Assembly: GCA_903823565.1 (NCBI GenBank)
Contig: CAIJTF010000012.1
Location: 1 to 61,636 of the forward strand
DNA length: 61,636 nt
Source: an uncultured Flavobacteriales bacterium
GTDB taxonomy: Bacteria > Bacteroidota > Bacteroidia > Flavobacteriales_D > Crocinitomicaceae
Reading direction: 5' to 3'
The notes below the pieces were generated by a model. The model made no database searches and was not told the DNA's origin. It saw nothing but the letters and a program-made list of their open reading frames with translations. The position numbers and the translations under genes were made by a program. Below are positions 56,104 to 61,636 of this stretch, piece by piece (position 1 is the first letter of the stretch; every line of letters begins with the position of its first letter).

Positions 56104-56846
56104 ACGGAATCACAAATGGTTTGAAATGCACTCCAGTCCATGGAGGCCCCACCAATTAAACCACCATCAACATTCGGTAGTGAAAAAATCTCTTTTGCAT
56201 TTTTTTCATTACAACTCCCTCCATAAATAATCCGAACCATCGAGGCAGCTTCTGACCCAAAACGGTTTTGTAAGAAAGTTCGAATGTGTCCATGCATGGC
56301 TTCAATTTCCGAATAGCTTGGTATTTTACCCGTACCTATGGCCCAAATAGGTTCATAAGCAATAACGACTCGATTGGCACGACTTGGCGTTAGGTGTGGT
56401 ATCAATCCGGACAGTTGTTTTTCCACCCAAGCAAAATGCTGACCCTGATTACGAACCTCGATGGATTCTCCACAACAAAAAACAACGCCCATATTTTGGT
56501 CCATCAAGGATGAGATCTTCTGTTCTAAACGTTCATCCGATTCAAAAAACAAGGTTCGACGCTCTGAATGTCCCACCAAGGCGAATTCAATACCTAAATC
56601 GTTTAATTGATGGGCGCTCGACTCTCCGGTCATGGCAGCAAATCCGGAAACATGACAAACGTTTTGGGCACCAATAAGGCCTTTAAATTTATCGCTTAGC
56701 GATGCCAGGTAAGGCATGGAAGGGAAAACAAGGATTTCTTTTTGTGGATGCAGCGCATGGTATGTGCTAAGGTGTGTAAGGAATTCATGCGATATACCTC
56801 CCAACATATTCATCTTCCAATTAGCACCAATAAACGGTTTACGCAT
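56100..56846 (-). CDS. tpiA: Triose-phosphate isomerase
   Basis: Interconverts dihydroxyacetone phosphate and glyceraldehyde 3-phosphate in glycolysis. The start is the ATG at 56846 (MRKPFIGANWKMN), not the upstream in-frame codon at 56870. The length is 248 residues. Catalytic residues are visible: Lys in GANWKMN, His in LVGHSERR and Glu in AYEPIWAIGTGK. Phosphate loops IYGGSCNEKNA and DGGLIGGASM are present. The stop overlaps the prmA start by four bases. Confidence 0.97.
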   Translation of the reverse strand: MRKPFIGANWKMNMLGGISHEFLTHLSTYHALHPQKEILVFPSMPYLASLSDKFKGLIGAQNVCHVSGFAAMTGESSAHQLNDLGIEFALVGHSERRTLFFESDERLEQKISSLMDQNMGVVFCCGESIEVRNQGQHFAWVEKQLSGLIPHLTPSRANRVVIAYEPIWAIGTGKIPSYSEIEAMHGHIRTFLQNRFGSEAASMVRIIYGGSCNEKNAKEIFSLPNVDGGLIGGASMDWSAFQTICDSV

Positions 56847-56877
56847 CCCTAAAAATACGTCAAAAATCAATACAAGG

Positions 56878-58101
56878 CTATTGCATTAAGACTTTTTTGA
56901 AATCCTCTTTATCAAATTTTTGGTTATCAATTCCTTGGTACATTTTTATGAGCTTACCATTTTTGAGAAAAAGTACCCCTGGAACGTCGTTTTTACTTCC
57001 TAATCGCTTCCAAAAAGCCATAATATCCAATACGGTGTAGGAATACTCACTGCCTGCCACTTTGAAAAAGTCAGGAATTAGTTCCGCCTCTTCGTCCATG
57101 AATGCAATGCGTAGGCTTGGAAACCCAGGAATGGTTTTTTTCATTTGGGTAAGAATTTTTACCGTTTCTCTACAATGGTCGCACCCTGGAGCAAAGAAGC
57201 ACAGAAGTTTATTCCCGTCGTTGATGTCAGGGAATAAATCCTCAAATCCGGATTTTACCGTTACAGGATCAACTTTTTCTTTTTCGACCAGCGCATCGTT
57301 TATTTTTTTTGTTTCAACCCAATCCGTTTGAACCTTTTTTAATTTACCAATTTCGGCTTGTATTGCTTGATCCAACGAAACTACGGCTGCATTATCTTGC
57401 GCTTTTTTTGCTAAATCTTGTTTTTCGAGTAAAGCGGCAATATTATCTACAATGGAATCTCTCTTGGACTTTAACCGCTGTGTAACTTCCACCATGGCAT
57501 TTCCACCATTATCGGTTTCTTCAACCATTACCCTTTTAGGGGTGCCACTGGAGGCTTTACCAAGTGGTGCAATGAGGTAAATAAACAAAATTGAACTTAG
57601 AAAAACCGTAACAATGGAAAGTGCATGAACGCGTTTTCCGAGGACCGGGAAATCCTCCGTAAAATCTTTTTTCTTGTCTAAAAAATAAAACCATACCAAC
57701 AATCCAACCGACAAGGCGTTTTTAATAATGGCGTCAAGAGGCGTCATGGTAATCAATGTACCGAAGCATCCGCAAGCGCCTTTATTCCCTCTTAGGATAA
57801 TTTCAATGATGAGCTCAACGATAAAAATGAGGAGCAGTAAAATGGTGCCGGGAATTATTACGCGTCGAAGATAATACGGAAGCAAAAGAAGGATACCGAT
57901 GGCTAATTCTACCCCAATAAGGGTTCTGGAAAGGTATTGTGCCCATTGTGGAGAAAAACCCAAAGGTGCCAATTGTTTAATCTCAAACATGGTGATTGCC
58001 GATACAGGATTCGGGTAGAGTTTCGAAAATGCGGAAAGAAAAAATACGCCCGAAATAAGAAGGCGAATTGTCCATGGACCATAGGTACGTAGTGCTTTCA
58101 T
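56878..58101 (-). CDS. MauE/DoxX-type membrane protein fused to a thioredoxin-like domain
   Basis: Membrane protein of 407 residues that matches the Bacteroidota BT_3928-type family. About five membrane helices lie in residues 12-180. They include the MauE-like cysteine motif GACGCFG (Cys110, Cys112), placed after the third helix. A helical periplasmic linker spans about 195-285. The C-terminal domain is thioredoxin-like with LLCFFAPGCDHCRETVKIL (Cys307, Cys310) and DVPGVLFLKNGKLI with the cis-Pro. The two cysteine pairs suggest electron transfer between membrane and periplasm, comparable in principle to DsbD or VKOR fusions; that is an inference. It lies 31 bases upstream of the tpiA start and is likely co-transcribed. 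Confidence 0.88.
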   Translation of the reverse strand: MKALRTYGPWTIRLLISGVFFLSAFSKLYPNPVSAITMFEIKQLAPLGFSPQWAQYLSRTLIGVELAIGILLLLPYYLRRVIIPGTILLLLIFIVELIIEIILRGNKGACGCFGTLITMTPLDAIIKNALSVGLLVWFYFLDKKKDFTEDFPVLGKRVHALSIVTVFLSSILFIYLIAPLGKASSGTPKRVMVEETDNGGNAMVEVTQRLKSKRDSIVDNIAALLEKQDLAKKAQDNAAVVSLDQAIQAEIGKLKKVQTDWVETKKINDALVEKEKVDPVTVKSGFEDLFPDINDGNKLLCFFAPGCDHCRETVKILTQMKKTIPGFPSLRIAFMDEEAELIPDFFKVAGSEYSYTVLDIMAFWKRLGSKNDVPGVLFLKNGKLIKMYQGIDNQKFDKEDFKKVLMQ

Positions 58102-58159
58102 AGAAAAAAATTTTAGATGAAATTAAATCGAAAAGGCTTGGATGAATTAACTCTAACAG

Positions 58160-58699
58160 TTATTTAACATTTCTTAGAATTAAAGCAAAAACGGCGTAAT
58201 TTAACATATCGTAGTAATTGGCATCAATTCCTTCGGATATCAATGTTTCCCCGTTGTTGCTATCGATTTGTTTTATCCGGTATATTTTCATGAGGATTAA
58301 ATCCGTCAAAGACTCCTCAGCCATATCGCGCCATGCTTCACCATAATCATGATTCTTTTTCAGCATCAAGGTGGTCGATTCGTCTTTGTATTTATCGTAG
58401 AGGGCTGTAGCTTTTTCCAAACTCAATTCCAACTCCAGCTGATTGCCCTCGTTCAATTGAATAAGGCCCATAATGCAATAATTCACAATAGCCATGAATT
58501 CCCCTTCTACTCCATCCCCTACCTTACTTTCTCCATTTTCTTGAATGGTTCGGATTCGATTGGCTTTAATGTAAAGTTGATCCGCGAGGGCAATAGGCCT
58601 TAGAATTCTCCATGCCGTACCGTAATCTTTCGTTTTCTTTACGAATACCTCTCGGCAATTTGTGAGTATATTTGTAAATGAATCTAAGGTATTTTGCAT
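58160..58699 (-). CDS. DUF1599 protein with internal duplication
   Basis: Cytosolic protein of 179 residues. I place the start at the ATG 58699 (MQNTLDSF), where related proteins begin; the open frame runs further into folP. Two related halves are visible: KKTKDYGTAWRILRP, then QLYIKANRIRTIQ, and KKNHDYGEAWRDMAEESLTDL, then MKIYRIKQI. This duplication is the hallmark of DUF1599, proposed to act on modified nucleotides or nucleic-acid modification. The function is not established. It diverges from folP with start codons that share two bases. Confidence 0.88.
   Translation of the reverse strand: MQNTLDSFTNILTNCREVFVKKTKDYGTAWRILRPIALADQLYIKANRIRTIQENGESKVGDGVEGEFMAIVNYCIMGLIQLNEGNQLELELSLEKATALYDKYKDESTTLMLKKNHDYGEAWRDMAEESLTDLILMKIYRIKQIDSNNGETLISEGIDANYYDMLNYAVFALILRNVK
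58667..58674 (+). promoter_or_regulatory. folP -7 element embedded in the DUF1599 coding region
   Basis: TATATTTG matches TAnnTTTG exactly, 23 bases before the folP ATG. It lies inside the first codons of the divergent DUF1599 gene. Confidence 0.5.
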
Positions 58700-59564
58700 G
58701 ACCAAGCGTAGTATTATCGGTGCCGAAGTTAAACATTTTCGTTCACATGGATTTATTCGATTGCGCAATAAATTATTACCGCTTCAAGAGCCCCTTCTCA
58801 TGGGAATCGTTAACCTTACTCCAGATTCCTTCTTTGAACAAAGCCGTTTCCAAGATGAGGATTCCCTAGCGAAGTACTTAACCTTACTGACCGAATATGG
58901 ATTCACCTTTGTTGATTTAGGCGCCAATTCTACCCGTCCAGGATCTAAGAAAGTTACGCCACAAGAACAGATAAAGCGTTTGGGGCCGGCCCTAACCTAC
59001 ATTCGAAAAAATTTCCCACAAATATTTATTTCCATTGATACCAGTTCATCTGAAGTAGCTTCTTGGGCCTTACAAGAAGGCGCGGACCTCATTAATGATG
59101 TCGAGGGAGGAAATAACGATCCTGAGCTTTGGAAGGTTTGTGGAAAATTTAATGCTCCTTACGTTCTCACCCACTCGCGCGGCACGCAGGACGAAATGCA
59201 TGAAGAAACCGCATATGAAAATGTTACAACCTCTGTCTTGTTCGAACTATCGGAAAAAATCAATCGAATTCAAGAAGCGGGAGTAAAAGACATAATAATT
59301 GATCCAGGCTTCGGATTTTCGAAAACCCTAGAACAAAATTATGAGCTATTACAACATTTATCGCTGTTTCAAATATTTGAGCGCCCTATCTTGTGTGGTT
59401 TTTCAAGAAAATCTATGATTTACAAAAAAATAAAGGTGCAGCCACAGGAGGCACTCAATGGTACCAGCGTATTGAATACCCTTGCGCTTACTAAAGGGTG
59501 CGATATCCTTAGGGTCCATGATCCCAGAGAGGCCTTTGAAGTAATCGCCTTGCTCAAAATGTAA
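58698..59564 (+). CDS. folP: Dihydropteroate synthase
   Basis: Condenses p-aminobenzoate with dihydropterin pyrophosphate in folate synthesis; 288 residues from the ATG at 58698. Motifs: MGIVNLTPDSFFEQ, FVDLGANSTRPGSKKV, IFISIDTSSSEVA, ADLINDVEGG, IDPGFGFSKTLEQNYELL, CGFSRKSMI. The usual LMHMRG segment reads LTHSRGTQDEMH, a mild deviation. The N terminus has about 15 more residues than typical before MGIVN, so the start could lie slightly downstream, but the embedded promoter at 58667-58674 fits the ATG chosen. Confidence 0.95.
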   Translation: MTKRSIIGAEVKHFRSHGFIRLRNKLLPLQEPLLMGIVNLTPDSFFEQSRFQDEDSLAKYLTLLTEYGFTFVDLGANSTRPGSKKVTPQEQIKRLGPALTYIRKNFPQIFISIDTSSSEVASWALQEGADLINDVEGGNNDPELWKVCGKFNAPYVLTHSRGTQDEMHEETAYENVTTSVLFELSEKINRIQEAGVKDIIIDPGFGFSKTLEQNYELLQHLSLFQIFERPILCGFSRKSMIYKKIKVQPQEALNGTSVLNTLALTKGCDILRVHDPREAFEVIALLKM

Positions 59565-59625
59565 GGACGTGTGGTTAATTAAAAGCTTTTTATTAACTTC
59601 GTCGCAACCTTTAATGCGTTATGCA

Positions 59626-60585
59626 ATGATGAAATATGTATACCTTTCACTATTCACGGTTTTAAGTATCGTTGGTTTTTCTCAACCCACGGCTAGCTTT
59701 TCCATATCGGACAACGTTATTTGCGAAGGCGATTGCATCGACATTGAAAACACCTCTTCAAACGATGTCGTGTCTTCTAGTTGGTCCTTTCCGAGCGGCA
59801 CACCTTCGTTCTACAGCGGGATGAATCCTGGTCAAATCTGTTTTGCTACAGCGGGAACATACACCCTAACCCTGACGGTAACGGATGCCACTGGAAATAC
59901 AAGTTCAGCAAGTCAAGTACTTACCGTAGGTTCGGTCCCTACGGTGAGCATAACCCTTTTAGATACCTTAGGAGGCGTTCCAATAGACGACACGATTATT
60001 CCCATGTATGGCGGTATGTGGCCAAGCGGAACAGTCACTACAGGAGCGGTAATCGTGATAAGTGGTTATGCGGCGGGAGATTCCTTGGTTTGGGTTACGC
60101 CCAATAACGGTGACGATGTGTTTTGTTTTGGTGATTTAGCGGGCGTTTGCGACACGGTAGTGGTATCGCCTTATTACGATTCGTATTATATCATTAATAA
60201 TATATCACCGGAAGGGTGCATTGCGGCGGACACGGTTTTTGTGGGTGTACTTTTTCGGGATTCCGTCATTGTTACGGTACCTGATGCCTTTTCTCCTAAT
60301 GGGGACAACAAAAACGACGTTCTTCGGGTAATCACCAACGTGGATCAGGACAGCGATTATTCCAACGGCTTTGATGGAGATGGTGGAGCGATTGTTTCAA
60401 TGAATTTTGAAGTATACAACCGTTACGGACAGCAAGTATTTAGAACAACTAGTCCTCAAGAAGGATGGGATGGAACATACAAAGGAAAGACGCTGAATGC
60501 GGGCACTTTCGCCTATAAATTAGAATACCGTTTAATTAACGGTCTTTCGGGATCCTTGAACGGAAATGTAACCTTATACAAATAA
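59626..60585 (+). CDS. Secreted PKD / CHU_C protein (T9SS type B sorting)
   Basis: Extracellular or surface protein of about 319 residues. The start is an ATG near 59626 (MMKYVYLSLF); ATG 59614 and the GTG at 59569 are alternatives. The signal peptide ends VGFSQP. A PKD domain covers about 25-110 (ASFSISDNVICEGD, AGTYTLTLTVTDATGN). A second domain with cysteines follows (VFCFGDLAGVCDTV, GCIAAD). The C-terminal CHU_C domain has VPDAFSPNGDNKNDVLRV, NRYGQQVFR and GWDGTYKGKTLNAGTFAYKLEYR (quoted in part), with an acidic insert DQDSDYSNGFDGDGG that may bind calcium. TAACTTCG at 59594-59601 is one mismatch from the -7 element. Confidence 0.9.
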   Translation: MMKYVYLSLFTVLSIVGFSQPTASFSISDNVICEGDCIDIENTSSNDVVSSSWSFPSGTPSFYSGMNPGQICFATAGTYTLTLTVTDATGNTSSASQVLTVGSVPTVSITLLDTLGGVPIDDTIIPMYGGMWPSGTVTTGAVIVISGYAAGDSLVWVTPNNGDDVFCFGDLAGVCDTVVVSPYYDSYYIINNISPEGCIAADTVFVGVLFRDSVIVTVPDAFSPNGDNKNDVLRVITNVDQDSDYSNGFDGDGGAIVSMNFEVYNRYGQQVFRTTSPQEGWDGTYKGKTLNAGTFAYKLEYRLINGLSGSLNGNVTLYK

Positions 60586-60590
60586 TCAAG

Positions 60591-61616
60591 ATGAGAAACC
60601 AATACCTAACCTCGTTGTGTGTAGCGTTATTTACGGCTACCTACTCCTTGGGGCAATATGCGTACAATTCAAGTTTGTTTTACCAAACGCCGAGTTTATT
60701 CAACGTTGCAACCACTGCTGGCGGTTTCGAGGATTACTCCTTCTGCACGGTTTTTAAACTTCAAAACCCAACGGTTGGTGATGCACCAATGCGTACCAAC
60801 GCGCTGGTTGCTGATTTTAAACTATCGGATGGCACAAGCAATAACCATTTTGGATTGGGTTTGAACGTTATCAACGAACAAACGGGTAACAGCAAGTTAA
60901 TGGCAACCGAGGTTGACATTCCGATTAATTACTCCATTCAGTTTAATCAATTTTCTCGGTTAACGGTTGGTGCTGCACCAGGAATGATATTACAAAGTTT
61001 TGACCCTACGCTTCCAAAATGGGAAACGAACTGGAACGGCTTCGGCTTTGGTGGGAATGTTGGTGATCCGATTTACATAAATGATAACTTAAGCAATAGC
61101 TCTTATTCCGCATTTAATGTAAATACGGGTATACAGTACCAATATCAAATGAGGAATAAGACGAAGTACTTCGGAGGGTTAGCAGTAAATCACATCAACA
61201 AACCGAAAATGTCATTTACGGAAACCAGTGATCGAATGAACATGCAGATTGTTGTAAACGCTGGTGTGGATTTAACTACTCGCCGTAAAGATTTGAGAAT
61301 TCAACCACAACTAATGGCATTTAAAAACGGTCCGAATTCAAATGTGGTAATGGGGGTAATGTTTGAGAACATTTTAGAAACGGGTTCTGATATTACCAAC
61401 ATCCTTAAATCCAAGTCGATAAACTACGGATTGTTTTATCGTTGGAACGATGCAGCCAGCTTGAATTTCAATTACAAATTCAAATATTTCCGTCTAGGAT
61501 TGGCGGTTGACATCACGGCTTCTCGATTGAGTGCAGCCAACAAGGGGTTGGGATCTGCTGAATTATTCTTCAAGTCTGCATTGCTTTACGGAAAGAAGAA
61601 AACAAAATTAAAGTAA
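60591..61616 (+). CDS. PorP/SprF-family T9SS membrane protein
   Basis: Outer-membrane beta-barrel protein of 341 residues in the PorP/SprF family. These proteins work with type B (CHU_C) substrates of the type IX secretion system, often one per substrate. A signal peptide ends TYSLGQ. Family features include QTPSLFNVATTAGGFEDY, HFGLGLNVINEQTGNSK, YSIQFNQFSRLTVGAAPGM and the late MGVMFENILE. The C terminus is basic (YGKKKTKLK) where barrels often end on Phe. It starts five bases after the CHU_C gene, so the two are surely an operon; this one likely anchors or guides its partner. Confidence 0.93.
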   Translation: MRNQYLTSLCVALFTATYSLGQYAYNSSLFYQTPSLFNVATTAGGFEDYSFCTVFKLQNPTVGDAPMRTNALVADFKLSDGTSNNHFGLGLNVINEQTGNSKLMATEVDIPINYSIQFNQFSRLTVGAAPGMILQSFDPTLPKWETNWNGFGFGGNVGDPIYINDNLSNSSYSAFNVNTGIQYQYQMRNKTKYFGGLAVNHINKPKMSFTETSDRMNMQIVVNAGVDLTTRRKDLRIQPQLMAFKNGPNSNVVMGVMFENILETGSDITNILKSKSINYGLFYRWNDAASLNFNYKFKYFRLGLAVDITASRLSAANKGLGSAELFFKSALLYGKKKTKLK

Positions 61617-61636
61617 CGCATTCGATCGCACACTAC

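Overview
The window looks like chromosomal DNA from a marine or freshwater member of the Bacteroidota, most likely order Flavobacteriales and possibly near Fluviicola/Crocinitomicaceae; that last placement is an inference. The evidence is AT-rich coding sequence, a short 288-residue primary sigma factor of the Bacteroidota type, several promoters matching the TAnnTTTG element of that phylum, very few Shine-Dalgarno sequences, type IX secretion (T9SS) signatures (a type A sorting domain, a CHU_C type B sorting domain and a PorP/SprF protein), DUF1599, DUF2141 and DUF3822 proteins, and a serine palmitoyltransferase-like enzyme. I see no IS element, prophage, CRISPR array, tRNA or rRNA. There are 48 genes, one of them cut by the left edge, and no gene-free stretch above 300 bases.

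Layout. 1-5340: a truncated RluA-like pseudouridine synthase, small lipoproteins and ligand-binding proteins, efp-gcvT, and a secreted chalcone-isomerase-like protein. 5419-9149: a membrane protein, then an overlapping radC-wecB-polysaccharide deacetylase run. 9146-16946 (minus): one tightly overlapping operon, dapF-GNAT-mltG-glycosylasparaginase-beta-mannosidase-TonB receptor, which joins cell-wall genes to a probable small N-glycan-core scavenging unit. 17051-27775: housekeeping genes degP, rpoD, gap, spt, clpC and gyrA, with clear terminators and promoters. 27802-36248: a TPR protein, a BatA-type membrane protein, a dihydroorotase-like protein that has lost its metal ligands, a methyltransferase, an ABC-F protein with an unusual second ATPase domain, and an M61 peptidase. 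36277-39559: a T9SS-sorted protein and an unrecognised 773-residue exported protein. 39556-44107: a RecD-like helicase (minus), then DUF3822-rsmD-coaD and a thioredoxin-fold protein without a CxxC.

44104-58699 (minus) runs, in transcription order: DUF1599, a MauE/thioredoxin fusion, tpiA, prmA, a 1561-residue exported protein of unknown function, plsY, a roughly 1870-residue TPR/propeller/SPOR protein and clpS. The two giant genes and plsY appear to sit inside what I recall as a prmA-clpS neighbourhood. 58698-61616: folP, which diverges from the DUF1599 gene with overlapping start codons, then a PKD/CHU_C protein paired with a PorP/SprF protein.

The most notable points are: (1) the glycosylasparaginase/beta-mannosidase/TonB receptor operon; (2) the SPOR giant, whose TPR-propeller-CRD order resembles the T9SS protein PorE but which ends in SPOR-like repeats and carries an exact-spacing 81-bp tandem repeat; (3) the 1561-residue exported protein; (4) three convergent gene pairs whose stop codons overlap in the same TTAG tetramer; and (5) a divergent pair whose start codons share a CATG. 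All domain calls come from reading motifs by eye, without database searches.
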